64,000 nucleotides of DNA from Otis tarda. Its lineage: Eukaryota; Chordata; Aves; Otidiformes; Otididae. Below are positions 1 through 13,493 of the stretch, piece after piece. How positions within the stretch are numbered: the first letter of the stretch is position 1; each line of letters opens with the position of its first letter. Location: positions 48,455,963 to 48,519,962 of the forward strand of contig CM048554.1 of the NCBI GenBank assembly GCA_026413225.1, given 5' to 3'. The notes below the pieces were generated by a model. It ran no database searches. It was not told the origin of the DNA and worked only from the letters and a program-made list of their open reading frames with translations. Position numbers and translations under genes: made by a program.

Positions 1-3000
1 AAGGCAGCAGGAAAACTTTTCTACATGAAAATTAATTTCTTAGTTTTCTTGTCTCGGCACCCCCAGCCATATCAAGCAGAAAAGAGTGACACTGAGAACA
101 GCTCCAGCGGTGCGTAACACAGCCTGTGGTTTGGCTGTTGACATGCTGCTGCCCGTCCATGGCTGAAGGAGCTGCTGCTGCTGCTGCAGAGCCCTCACCT
201 TCCTGTCGGGTGAGAAAAACTTTTTTTTGTAAAAAAATTGTGCTGCTCCGCTTTCCCACTGTAGGCAGGCCCGCAGTCACCGCATCCCTGGCCTCAGCGA
301 GTCTCTCCAGCTGTGCCTGCGTCCATGTGGCTCTGCTGGTGTCACCGTGGCCCCGCATCGCCCATGACATCTCCCCCCACCTTCTGTCCCCGTCACCGCA
401 CCACAGCCCCTCAGGAAGAGCCTGTGGGTCCCCTGCTGAGCCCACGCAGTCAAAGTGCTCAGAAAAGCCTGTTCTGGTTGCGTTTTCATCTGTACCCAGC
501 AGGGACACCACCTTGGGGCGACCCCTACCAAACAACATGTGTGCAGCCTCCTTTTGTCGTTTTCTCCCTGGGAGGCGGAGAAGAGTGAGTTTTAAATATA
601 ATGCTGCGAGTTCAATGCTGCTAAGCAGAGCTCGTCTGATTGCAGATGCAGCTGGAGCTCCCAGCTTAGTCCCAGCACAAGCGAGTAAAGGACAAAAGGT
701 CTTCATTGCTCTTATGCAAAGAGACAATTTCTATGGCAGCTGAGGGCAGCATTAGTATTCATGCCTTGGCTGCTCTGGCAGCAAGGCGGCTAACTTGATA
801 TGAACTGTGGCCCAATGGCTGGTTTTTATGGCGCTTTTCTTAATATATATCACAGGTAGCCAACCAAGTGGCTCTTTATCCTAATTTCCTTGGGGTACTC
901 GCTCTCCTACCTGCTCAAGCAATGGGGCTTGAGTTTTTCTTGCCATGGTGATGATTTCATTAAGAGCTGCGGGCAAGTTCTCTGCCTGGCTCGTGTGTTG
1001 TCGTGTTGTAATCTTGTATTGGTTTATTTTTCAGCTGACCAAAGTTCCTCTTAAACCCAAGTCATCTGTGTTTACAAATACTTTATTGTGTAATACGCTA
1101 AGGCTTTTGCCCAGTGTTTGAGTGGGACCATAGATTTGCAGCTGAGACATTTCCACATTATATGCATTAGAAATGTGTTACCCTAAATGACTAATGGAAA
1201 TTATTTCTGCTCCAGGAAGCAAAATGATGCTGAGTGAAAGAGAGAAGAGGGTTTATGTGGAAAAAAGAGTATATTCCCTTTGCCTGGGCCCGCCGAAATG
1301 CTCCCTCCCCTTCCCTCTCATAGTGCGTCTCACCACAGCACGAGGGTGTGCCAGAACATGTTCCCACAACCTTTCAACCCATTCAGCACAGCCTGCAACT
1401 TTCCTGGCTATTTTTGTGTATTCCACTCAATGATTAAGTGCCAAGTACTGTGATAATACATCCTTTCACCAACAGCGCCCAGCAGAACGCAGTCTCAGCT
1501 GCTCACAGACTGCTTTTCCAGTTACTCTTCCTAAAAACTGGATTATCCATAGACTATCCTTCCGATCATATGGGCGTAAACTTCAGGATGTGTTGTTCCT
1601 GGAGCCAGGACTCCGGCTCTTAGTAATCAAGTATTACAATATGATTTCTGCACCTAACCAAAGCCCTTTGCAGACTGCCTTTGCCTATTATGAAAAAAGC
1701 GCTCATCTGCTGCTGAAGATTAACCACCTCTGGGTTGAGACAGAGCAGCGATTTAATTATACGAAGCTGGAGCGCACAGTGGTTTCCTGAGCACCTCTGG
1801 TTGTATAGCAGTATCTTAGGTTAGCTTCAACTTCTTAATCTATTTACCAAATATGCTATAACACTGCTAATTATTTATCCTTTGTAGAAAACCCCTTTCT
1901 GCTCTGACATCTGCCAGTTTTTCCACTGCTCAGCAACACTTGGGTGCTGCAAACCCCACTATCATAGCAAGATTAATTCAATCTCGCATTGACCAGGCGT
2001 AAGAGTTACCATCAAAACACCGTGGCTCGCCAAACTTTCCAACACCAGAACAATCTCCCATTTTAGGTGGAGGCACAGTGATACAGCACAAATAAACCAC
2101 CACAATTGTTCCTGTGATGTCAACTGACAACGACCAGGGCACAACACACCCGTCGTGACTGACGGGCAGCTCACTGACAGCTCACAACCCAAATCGCCTC
2201 TGTTCAGAAATCAGCGCTTTTGGTTCCCACCTTCCCACTGATCTTCAGGAGTGCTTGAATCCTGGAGGAGCCTTCATCCCCTGCGGTTCCAAGCAGGCTC
2301 TGCAGTGACCTTTGAAAGCAGAAGATTGCCTTCCAAGGACCTTTGGCACCAGTGAACATTTCAACATTAAGGCCTACGTCACTAAATAGAGCAGGGGTAA
2401 TTGTAGGGAGCCAAAATTGGGATCTGGCCCTGCACAGACCTGTGGAGACAAGTGATTTTTCATGCCAAAGTAAGTGACCTGATAGGAACAGGGTCACCCT
2501 GATGGGGCAGCTCTGGGTCTGGGAGACATATCTGCTGGGTCCCACAGGGCACTCAGGGGAAAGTCTCTATCCAGGAGCAGAAAATGAGACTGTTTGGGGA
2601 CCATCTATGCCTTATGCAAGTTGCACAGACGAAGGGCCAGACTCCTGCAAATATAAATTAGCCAGGCTCCACCGACACTGCAGGTCTGCTTGTTTACACT
2701 AATGGAAGGTGTTGTGAACCGCATTTCAGGTGTTAGATTCTAATTTATATTTGCTCTCTATCCCACTGTAAAGTAAATCACAGTCATTGGCAGGCTCTTG
2801 GCTGAAGAGGGCATTGCGTTATGATGTCTCTGATATAGTTTTAAAAAGTAAAAGCAAAACTTTAACTTAGTCCTTCCAAATTGTGGTATGAAAATGCATG
2901 CCAAAACTGTGCTGTAAAAATATTTGGAATGCTAAAAATAGATTGGCATTTGAATAGCTGTTGAAAGGGGAAGCGCTCCTAACCAAACCTGGCACGACTG

Positions 3001-3522
3001 TTTATTTTCTATACACTTATTCCCAAACAGGTTCAGCACACGGAGCGTTCATTTCCTCACAAGGTCTTTGTACCACTGATGGCAGTTCCTAGTGTCACTG
3101 TAGCTGGGTTTCCACTGCTGTCACCTGCCTTCCTGAGCAGGTGTCCAGTCTGGGCATTGTCGTCATCAAACTGGAAACTTTTTTCACCAAACTATGGAAA
3201 CTATGAAAGTTGAGTTAATAAGAACAAAAATTTCAACTCAGAAAAGACTAACATCTTCAAATTTAAAAGCAGACCTTACTGATTTATTGAATCGTCAGGC
3301 AGATCAATGCATGAATTTTCTGCTCTCTCAGTGCCTTGTGCTGATGCACTCACACATTGCTCATTTTTCACCACTGAAGTTATGCTGTGGTAAATCAAAC
3401 ATTAATATGTAAGTCTCTGCAGCATCCTATCATGGCAAAATAATGATACCTTAGAAGCATTTTTTCCCAGCTCAACTGTAAGTACCAATGTATTTTTTTA
3501 TACCTCTACAATAGAATTATAA
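1..3522. other. Non-coding intergenic sequence, left edge
   Basis: No exon, RNA gene or repeat family is recognised here. The first 750 bases are richer in G+C than what follows and contain a short CTG triplet run at about 171-187. The same 750 bases are open on both strands: about 194 codons from an ATG at 159 on the plus strand, and about 224 codons from an ATG near 706 on the minus strand. Neither translation resembles a family I know, so neither is called a gene. From about 750 onward the DNA is AT-rich with frequent stops in all frames. Confidence refers to absence of a recognisable gene, not absence of function. Confidence 0.6.
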
Positions 3523-3932
3523 AATCATAGAATCATAGAATAGTTTGGGTTGGAAGGGACCTTTAAAGGTCATCTAGTCCAACCTCCCTCCCTGCAAGGA
3601 CCAGGGACGTCTTCAACTAAATCAGGTTGCTCAGAGCCCCATCCAACCTGGCCTTGAATGTTTCCAGGGATGAGGCACCCACCACCTCTCTGGGCAACCT
3701 GTTCCAGTGTTCCACCACCCTCAGTGTAAAACATTTTTTCCTTATGTCCAGTTTGAATCCACCTCCTTCTATTTTGAAACCATTACCCTTTGTCCTGTCA
3801 CTACCTGCCCTTGTCAAAAGTCCCTCTCCATCTTTCCTGTAAGTCCCCTTGAGGTACTGGAAGGCTGCTATGAGGTCTCCCAGGAGCCTTCTCTTCTCCA
3901 GGCTGAATGGCCCCAACTCTCTGAGAGAGACC
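3523..3932 (-). mobile_element. CR1 non-LTR retrotransposon, 3' end fragment (antisense)
   Basis: Read on the minus strand this is the 3' end of a chicken-repeat-1 LINE. The plus strand opens with the reverse of the CR1 tail, repeats of TCATAGAA at 3524-3540, followed by the near-universal avian CR1 segment with TTTGGGTTGGAAGGGACC. The minus strand 3617-3916 stays open and encodes the C-terminal end of the CR1 reverse-transcriptase protein, recognisable by LEKRRLLGDLIAAFQYLKG, the HWNRLP motif and a closing ARLDGALSNL. The copy is 5'-truncated like most CR1 insertions: the endonuclease and most of the reverse transcriptase are absent, so it is dead. The uninterrupted tail frame suggests moderate rather than great age. 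Confidence 0.95.
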
Positions 3933-6900
3933 TACAGCACTTCTCATGAAAGCATTTCAAAAGGCCAGAGCGCAGGGGAAGCAGAAGGCTCACGTTATGG
4001 AGGGGAACTGATGCCAAGAGGAGTGATGAAGACAGTGTTGTGTGAACCCAATGGAAAGGCAGAAAAGCACTAGATAAATTTTCTTATATTATTCTTGTAT
4101 GATTTAAGCCTCAAGCCATTTGTGGCACATCATTAGCAAGAAAGAGATCTGCTGCCAGTACAGTTTGAATGTCTTCTGTGGTATTTTACATGGCCATGTT
4201 TGTGTGCGTGTTTCTAAATAAAATCTTTGCGGCAAACTGCAACAGTCGGCTTCACACTTTTCCAAGGCAAAAAGCTTCACCTTTGTTCTTTCTTGCCAGT
4301 ATGCCTCACTTAAATTGAGCCTGGCTTTTTGATGACTGCCCGAGGTGATTTCTCCGTGTGCTAGGAGAATCATTTCAAAAGGCTTACTTGTTCTAAAGTG
4401 CACCAGAGGAATGTGGGGAAGTGCACTGGCAAGGGAAAAGATAAACAGTGCAAACAAAAAGAGCAGTTTAATCTTGCTCAGCTGTATCTCAGCTGCAATT
4501 CTACTTTCTCTGGGCAGCTTTGACAAAATCACGATGCAAGCAGCCAGCTAGGAAGTGCAGTTTGCAGTAGCACCCCGCCCCATCTTAAAACAGAATGAGT
4601 GAAACACCCACAGAAAAAGAAAAGGTTGGCTCACCGGGCTGTAGTATATAACAAAATTTTCCCCTACCATGGCTGCAATTTGTTGGTAGCCTCTTACATT
4701 TCTCTATCTATCCTGTATAGCAGGAAGCTATGGTCTGTGTTCAGACTTATCACAGACAAATTATTTTTGCTTAGCAAGCCTGCAGATGAGTCACTAGATC
4801 CACCAGCTCGAGCACTGTGTGCTGCTTCATGCCAGGCACACCCCCAGGAGCCAAGGCAGCAGGGTGACCTGCAGATGCCCGCAGGACAAGAGGCTTGAGA
4901 TAAACCCTGTTCTTGCTGGTGCAGCGGAGGTTATTTTACGTTTTTGTCCTTCTTTCTACTCCTTTGTAATGAGGCTATTCCTGTCATTGTCACCTAACGC
5001 TGGTGGCATCTGCCACTTCCAAAACAGTTTAAAATCATTGCATAGAGGGCCATCTATGGAGATAAACTTCACAGCTCCAGGGTAACTGGTGGAATGAGGA
5101 GAAAGCATATTGCCCCCCAAATCCAAAGGGCTAATGTAACCACGGGCTTCCTGTCTTAGCTAGGGATGCCAAAAAAAAAAAAAAAATGCTTCCCAGTGAA
5201 CTCTCCTTCTTTCTGGCATCTCGCTGTGGGTGAGGGAAGGGGGAACCCAGGGAAGGATCACTACAGTAGCACCTTTACATAATATTTCATCCAATCAACA
5301 TCTTAAGGCAATAAAAAGGAGTTTGCTTCACAGTTTGGTTTCTTTTATCATACTGGTTCAGGTTTGCTGAAGCTACCCAGAAAAAGTTATATTGTCCAAA
5401 TGAATAGGTGCTTAATTGGTAAAAAACCCTTCTGCTCTTTGGATGTTCTAGCGGTGCTGCCACAAGTCACCCAAAAAAGCAGGCTTGGGCCAGAGAATCC
5501 CAGCCCTCATCCACAGCAAATCCTGCCCCGGCATTCCAGGGAGGCCGTCTATCTCCGGTGGGGTCCCTGCAGGTTGCTGAGCAGAGGTGTGAGCCCTGCT
5601 GTGCCTGCGCTTTGGCCTTTGCTTTTATTCTTACTGCTATTCCCAGAACCTACACTTTGACCAAAATAGGGGGTTTCCTTCCTCCAGCGCGGTGGCTTGG
5701 AGAAGCACGGACTTACTTCAGATAAAGCCTAGGGAGGTGGGTGATTTGAGGTGTGTCACAGCTGATTAACAAAAATACTTAAGTAAGAATCAGCTTCCCC
5801 TTTGAGCTGCTTTGAAAAAACCTTCAGCACAAATGTCTCTCAAGGCTCAGGATATCCAAATGCAAAGCAGACGGGTCTCAAGGGCTCACTCCCCTGCTCT
5901 CTTACACCTCCTCTGCATCTTTTTATCGTGATGCATTTGCATTTAAAAGTAAGAAAGGGAGAAAAATTACACCTTGTGGGAAGTTTAGCTCTGTTCACAC
6001 GAGCTGCTTTCTTTTTTTAGCGTGATGCTTCTTGTACGCTCGGGGAGGTCAGTTGGTCTTTCTGGTAAAGTACATTCCCAGCGGAGAGGGGCATGCAGGA
6101 GAGAAGGGAGCGCAGGAATGGGCAGTTTCTGTACAAGTTGCTAAGCAGCCCCTGCCAGCACAAGAGGAGACATGGATTCAAAGGGAAGATTTTTTTTCAT
6201 GCAGAAATCCTCCTTCCTTCTGGCCCCCTGAGAAGCTGGCAGAGCGAGCACAGCATCTCTCACCGCAAACCCCTGTCTCAGAGATGCAGCTGTTGATTTC
6301 AAGCATAAGGGTGAAGGGAAGGTTGCAGCCTCCTTGGCCTGCCACCTTCAGCTGTAATGGCTTTGCTGGAGAAAGCGGCACTTTGGGCCAGCTCTCCTCA
6401 CCCTTTTTTGGAGGCCCAGAGCAGGTAGTGCCCTGCTGGACCCAGAGGCACCCAGGGGACGGGGGAAACAACAACAGATCCCTGTTTAGCGCCCCGTGTG
6501 CTGTTTGGGTTTGGTAGCCTTTTGTGACAACTCTGGATTCAGATGGAAGAGCAGAGGATGTCCCTCCTCCTTCCTTCCCCCAGCACCACCGGGTGTGTTT
6601 CGGCTCCTCGGTGTGCAGATCAGGCTGGGAGCTGCTCTTGTTGAGGAGGCCTCCTGCCCATGCTGCTGGCAGCGGCCGCGGTCATTCTTTCCGTGTGATA
6701 AATATGGTAACAGAGTTTGCACAAGGTCAGAGCTGGGAATAAATTCCATTGCTCAAATAGGAGAGAGCTAAGTTTCATTCACTTGCTGCTGTTCCAGCTC
6801 CGTGTCAACGCCGTTTGTTAAGAGTGACCTATTACGGGTGGCCTAGAGGCTGTCCTGGAAACTAAATTCACTTACTATCTCTCCTGCAAGCTTGCAAAAG

Positions 6901-9900
6901 CACTTTGGGTACAGCCAGTGCCTGAGCATGCCGGCCATGTTTGCTCCTGGATGGGCTCGTGGTACTTGCACAGGCTACACACGTTCAGGCAGCAACGAGG
7001 ACAGAAAGCAGAAGACCGGGCACAGCATGCTTAGGAGCTATAGGAGAGCCGCCTGCACGCGGTGGCATGGACCCCACCGAGGTGGCATGGCGCTAGACTC
7101 AGCTGCCTTTTCTGCATCCAGAGGTCTACCACTTGCCGCCGGCACTGCTCTCCCAGGCGGAGTGAAGCCGGGAGCCTGGCACCGTCACGCGGTGGTGGTG
7201 AAGCCCTGGCAGCACGTGCCCCATTGCCACAAGGCTCTTCTTGGCTTGAGTGGGAAAATCCCTTTCCATGCATCTGGAAGTTGCAAATAGGTCCAACTGC
7301 TTGCCAAAAACTGGCAGTTGGAAACTGTGCTAATAGATGCACAAAAAGACAGAATTATGCATTACAGGCAGGTTTTAAAAATCTGGCATTTCAACAGCCC
7401 TGAGCCTTTGTGACTTAAAAAAGGGAGTAAAATGGCATTAAATACTCTATGTGTGGTGTATGGTAAATATGGCAATAGCCAATTCAAGACCATTAATCTC
7501 TCTCCTCTATGCATTTTTCCCAGATCACATAGAAAAGACTTATCTTGGAATATGTTAAATATGCAAGTGTTGTCCAGGTTAATAAATTAAGGGCAAATCA
7601 ACTGCCCATATGCATAACAACTGTTTGGTGAACACGGGAGAGGAAAAAATCTCATATGACCATAGCTGATGGCCTTTACACAGTTCTGAGTTGGAGGTTA
7701 CCTAACAAATGCACGTTTTATTTGAATGATGAATCTGCCTCACATCCGTGCACCAGTGCTTGAGATCTGCTCAGATTCACCCTGCACTTGAAGTTAAATT
7801 AGTATTTATAGACACTTATCTCTGGTTGAACAGCCAAGAGTGTCATTTCAGGTAACGATGTTTTGACTAGGGCGAATACACCATGGAATAATAAAACAGC
7901 TTTCTGTGCTGTTGGGCAATAGATCACATTGGATTATGTGAATTCAAAATTTTAAAGCTTTATCGAGTGAAGGTGAATTAGGCTGCTTCATCCTCGTGCT
8001 GGTTTGGATACTCAAGAAAGCCATTATCCGTCTTTGCTGCCAAGAAGCTGGACTAAGTGAAACTTAGGTTGCTCCTTCCTAAACCATTCCTGTTCATCAC
8101 TTTAATTTTGAGAATTCAGAGAATAATGTCATTCTTATGCGTTGATATATGGATGAGGAGGGAGAATGTATTTTCAGGATGGAAGGTGGTGTAATTTACA
8201 TGAGGAAACTCTAACACTGAAAACTGACCTCTGAAATCTTACAGCTCGCCACTGTACAAACATAGAGCTACTGTAGTCCAAGTCTGCAGAAGCAAGTTTT
8301 AAGACTCTTCAGAAAAACAAATTACAGTCATTTCCAGTTCTCCTCACATACATTACTACATTTTAAATTGTTTTCCATAGGTGCACCACAACCAAAGATA
8401 ATTCCTGCCCTAAGGAATTGTTAAATCTAGTTCAAGACTGATGAAAGTATAATATAAGTAAGCCACTTCCATATTTTAAAAGTATCCAATTAGACTTGAA
8501 AACATACCTGCAGAATCAGCTGGTACCTTGTATTTATACAGATATGACTTCTATAATTGAGTTAGGCAAGAATATGTATGCCCAGTGCACATCAGCGATG
8601 CTTGCTGATAGTTTTGCACTGTATTCCTTCAGTATCTCTCTGGGGGCCCTAAGGCCAATTTGAAATCTGTACACTGTTTATTTTCATTTTAGGCTCCCTC
8701 AGCGACCACATCATTTGTTCCCTGACAGCACACTTGAGAGGCTCTATCGTTCCTGTTTGCTTTTCCTTACAGGCTATCCAAGATCTTTTTGGACACCAAG
8801 ATGATAAACATCACAGCAGGCTTGTAAAGCAGGCTAGCAGGGCTCACCTCTGATGAAGGTGGTGAGAGAGGAGGTGGTAAGGCTAGCTTGGGAGAGCATA
8901 AACAATGTTTTCTTCACAAGGAGTAAAGGTCCATCTCCTGGCATGGAAGAAGGGTGGGAATTATGGCTGAACTAACTTGCTCTGTTTGCATCGCTACGGA
9001 CTTAATGTGTTTGTAGAATGAGTTTAAAGAGACATTCGGATGTTTACAAAGATCTTTCTGCTGTTTTCTATTCTAAATACATTCTCCTTTGAAATACTGA
9101 GCCTTGAGCCAAACGCTTAAGTCTTTAATGAGAATTTTGACCAAGTAATAAAATGAATAATGACTTCAGGTTTTGGCCCTGGATAAAAACAAACGTTCTT
9201 CCTGTGACAGAGAAAAATAATCCATTGATAGGAAGTATCTAAGTGGTCACTGATGCAATAAATCATTTCATAAATCCCCAACCACTGATCTTTCAAATGC
9301 TTTGTAGTCTGAAATGGATATAACCCATGCTTTAGAAAGTCCTTAATTATGTCATTTTTTCCAATACAAATATTCTAACCTCTCACGCGACTAACACTTG
9401 CTTTTAAGACAAAGCCTTGAGAGGAGGTGAGGTTACCTGGTCTATGGCGTGGTGGCTGTCTCCAGGCAAATGTGCTGGAAGAGCAAAGGGCACTTCTGAC
9501 ATGTCCATCCACAGGCAGCAACAGCTTGGCTCTCCTCTTTGGGTAACAGCACAAAAATATTCCTGTCGCATCGTTTACTTCAATAAATCATGCTCTCCCT
9601 CATGACATATTGGGTGATATTGCTGTGTTTATATAAAGACTAATCAATGCTGCTGACTCAAACAGTTCCCAGTTTGCTGCAGCAGAAGGATATCCTTACA
9701 GTTATCAGGACTCGGCCCATGCACGTTATTGAAAGTTAAATACCAGGATGCTAGAGAAGTACTACATTGCAACTTCTGTCAGTGGCTGCTCCTAGTGAAT
9801 TATCATGCCAATGTTCTCTTTCAGAAACCTCCTCCTGGATGCTGTATACCTACACAAATACAAGTGATCAGCAGAAGAAATCCCAGAGTAAAAAAACAAG

Positions 9901-12900
9901 CCCAGAATAATCCACTGAATTTGGTTGCTTTGAGTTCGATATTCCATTCCGAACTTGCTTTAGCATCTCTGTATAATACCAGAATTGCTTCCTCTGCGTG
10001 GGTGACATAGAACAAGTACCTAAACATTTCCTAAAGTATATGGGGCGAGATGCATCCTCAAGCTGCATAGTAAGAGATAAGTCCATTAATCTCCTGGATA
10101 TTTTTGTGTTTGGCAGCTCAGTGGTGCATCATCTGGCCAGGAGTGTGTGCGCTCTTTCAGGAACATGTATGAACTGATGGGAAATACAAACAGGACAATG
10201 CATCAGGACTGGCCAAGTTACACTCCCTCACTCAGATATTCTGACAGAGTCCACTGGGTGTTGTCAAGGAAGACAATCAAACATTTCAAAAATCTAAAAT
10301 CTACTCTTTTTTTTTTTTTTCCACAGTATTGAAGGAGAAGACAGATCAGAGCATACTTCCCTAGAGCTAGGCTTGGGTCAGTAAACTTGATATATTCTTA
10401 AGGATGAGCTTTTAAAAGATCAGTACCTCCTGTCTCTGTGCAAGGTCTAGAATTTCAGTAACAAGGCATTGTTCTGACCAGGAGAACCAAGCTGATTTTT
10501 AAACATAACTGAAAGAATTTATTTCTTAAATACCCTGGAGGAAAAAAAAGGTGGGTAGTTATATTTGTGTAAAATTTGGAAAACTAATTATTTTTAAATT
10601 GCCTCATTTGTTCACACAGATGTTTCTCTCTCCCCCATGTATTTTGTAGAGGAACAAAGCTCTTATCTTAGATGTTTTAAATCTCACAAACCCACCAACA
10701 ATGCAGTGCTCGGCCTTGTGACATCTAAATTTCCTGCATGGCTCAAACTCCTCATTAGTGAGATATCCTTTATTACAGAGCAGACACTTTTGAAGTTGCA
10801 AGAAATCCCTGTAAGCTGATGGGATACTTTTTTACATCACTACTGAAATCTGCCATTCTAACCTCCATCCCAAGTCAAACTGTGAGAGGTATGTATGGGA
10901 CTGGCTATATCTCTGCTTGTGAGGTGCAGCACTAGTGTCCCTGCAACCATGAGGGTCTCTCCAGCAGAACTGAAGCATGATTTTGTTGCGTCAAGGAAGA
11001 AGCCTGATAAAGCCGTTAAAAAGAAGGACCAAAAAAGTATGCATTATTTTTCCTTTTATGCTGGTGACCACAGCTTTGTGCAAGAGCGTAAGGAAGGAAG
11101 TGAAGAAAGTGGGTCATCGTGCTCTCTCGCACCAACAACTTTCTGCAGCTCCTCAGGGTAGTGAGAAGGGGATCTTCTGAAATGTGTTATGGTAGGTAAG
11201 CACAACACTGGGTGTATCAAGGATATCGAGGGCAATATTAACCATAACCCAGGGTATCTTTTTGTCTTTCTAGTTCAGACCCTATATGCAAACATCAGAC
11301 ATATCAACAAATAAATACGTTTCATATCAGTGCCATGACTATGCTTGCAAATGGGACAAAGCAGGATAGGGCTTTGCTGAGTAGCTGCCCAAAGTTATGT
11401 TTGTTTTATGAGTTAGATTTAGCTGCACACAACTCACACTGATATAAGACTTACCTGCTGTGTGCCACAGCTAAATTAATTGCTCATACTTACCAGCTAA
11501 GTAGTTTGCAGTTCTTTTTCTCCTGACTTAACACACAATTATAGTCAGAGGGGAGCTGATGCACGGATGGCATTTTCTTCATCAGTGTTTCTGTTCCTCG
11601 AAGGAAAAGTAGTCTGTGGATTTTTTAAAAAGAAATCCTAATGTTACCTGGTTTTCCCCAGTAATGGAGTACATCTCTCTGCAGCTTTTCCACACACTTT
11701 TATGGCTCTGGAACAGGTGTCTCTTCATCAGACATTGCACAGCTAAACCCTTCCTGCAGGCAAGTGCCTCCCTTTCTGTAAAGAGATTAAATTCCATCCT
11801 AAAAATTAATCATGCACTGGCTTCCAATTAAACATTCAAGCTTCTGTCTTGAAAAGTTTTCACCTTGCGCTGCAAACCCCACTTTTCCACGCTGCCAGCG
11901 CTGCTAGTCCCAGTTCAGCGCCTGCCAGCTTCCCGGTGGTCCTGACAGGGAAGAAAGAAATGGGGAGAGGGTTGTGAGGGTCCCCCCAGCACTGGGTGCA
12001 TTTTGGCTGTTCCCATTTTAAGTTCAAAGCCTTCTACATGGCAGCTGAATGGGAGGCTTTCCAAAATCCACAGGAGGCTGGGAAGGAATCCAGCATCACA
12101 AGGAGTATCCTGATGGAAACAGAAGAACTGGCAAATAAGCATATGTGAAACGTACTCGTTTTTGTCACAACCAGAGGCACTGTTTTCCCAACAAACACCC
12201 TACCCATCTGGAAAAGAACGGTTGCTACCTGTCTCTGTGGATACAAGCCTTGCTGCCCAGCCAAAGAGAGCTTAGAGCAAGCAAGCCCTCCTCACTATGC
12301 GCTACACTGCTCCTACCTTTTGTTCCCTTTGCAGTGCTGCTACCCCTTTTTTAACAGAGGGTATTTTTCTAACATCCCAGGCCTACAAACTATAGTAGTG
12401 TCATGCAAATGGGTTTATTTGCAGGGATAAATGCTCATCACAAGCATGAGTTTTATAGAACTGGGCCTTATAGTTCTCCTGGAAGTCTTTGCAACGATTT
12501 CTCTCCTGCCAAATCCCTTTCTGTCTAGATCCTGCTCTTACATTCAGACTCTATTTCCTGTGGCTTTGGTTTGGCTGGGGTTTGCGCTCTTTTTTCCTTC
12601 TTAATCCCTCAACTTTCTTTTGCTGTATTTTTTTTTTGCCTTTCAAGCTTGTAATAGCATTTCTGTAATCAGACTTCTACTGCACAGCACTGAAATGGCA
12701 ACACGGCGGGTCTGTCTCAGAGCTTTAGTTTGCAAGCATGGGAAGAGGCAGAGAAAAACGCTCTGTGTCTAAACCCTACCATTTAAACGATTACAATGGG
12801 CGGTGTTTGCACAAAGTCCTTTAAATTTATTTTTTTTTTAGAATTATGATACCTCAAATGTCATATACATTGCAGGCGCAGACTTCTCAAGTCACAGATT

Positions 12901-13471
12901 CTCACTAAAATCAGCACCTCCTGAACCGTCTTCATAAGCAGAGAGCCTAACTCTTTCCTGGTCTGCCCTTCCCTTTCTCCAGTGGCTGCAATCATACCAG
13001 AAGTGATTCAGACAAGTAAGAGGCTCCTGCTTTGTATATATCAGTGAAAAGCCCAAGGACAGAGGGAGCCAGTGTTTCTGGCAGCACAGCCACACGATAA
13101 TTAAACAGCCCTGGTTACATATCCGTCGGTGCAGGAATGGCATACTTTCCTGGTGAGTTGGCAGGGGCAGGTAATAAAGCTTGCATGCTTACACGTCCAT
13201 TATGAACAGACCTATTAAGAGCCTCTCCTCCCAAAGGAATGCTGTAGTATACATGGAAATGAGTCTGTGGTCACCCAGCATTTCACAGGTATTCAGCTGC
13301 ACGCTCAGCAGACACCAAGCATGCAAAGCCGTATCGCACCTCCTGGGCAGAATCCAAATATTCTTGCTTAGAGAAGCAAGATCCTCGTGTGAGCAAAGAG
13401 AGGGTCCATTTGCTTTTAGCAGTATTTGGGCCACGGAACAAAGCCATTTCTCACTCTCTTCAAAGAAAGAT
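3933..13471. other. Non-coding intergenic sequence
   Basis: No gene or repeat family is recognised. The stretch is mostly AT-rich. It is interrupted by a GC-richer block at about 5.4-7.4 kb, where open frames of 100-160 codons occur on both strands; these usually lack an ATG start and have no recognisable domain. A 17-base A run lies near 5170 and a 14-base T run at 10307-10320. Some of the AT-rich sequence at 7.4-9.4 kb could be conserved regulatory DNA, but that cannot be judged from one sequence. Confidence 0.55.
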
Positions 13472-13493
13472 GGTTGTACATATATGTACAACC
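13472..13493. repeat. Perfect 22-bp palindrome
   Basis: The half GGTTGTACATA is followed immediately by its exact reverse complement TATGTACAACC, with no spacer. The centre alternates purine and pyrimidine (ACATATATGT). This could be a dimeric protein-binding site, a cruciform-prone spot or chance. No transcription-factor family is assigned with confidence. Confidence 0.9.

Noticed and set aside
4104-4532. Minus-strand 142-codon open frame with a signal-peptide-like hydrophobic stretch (LLFLFALFIFSLASA)
   Set aside because: The frame opens with GTG and has no ATG before the hydrophobic segment. No known family, splice context or poly(A) signal supports it.
6032-6517. Plus-strand 161-codon open frame
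   Set aside because: It begins with TTG, has no recognisable domain, and lies in a GC-richer patch where both strands have long open frames.
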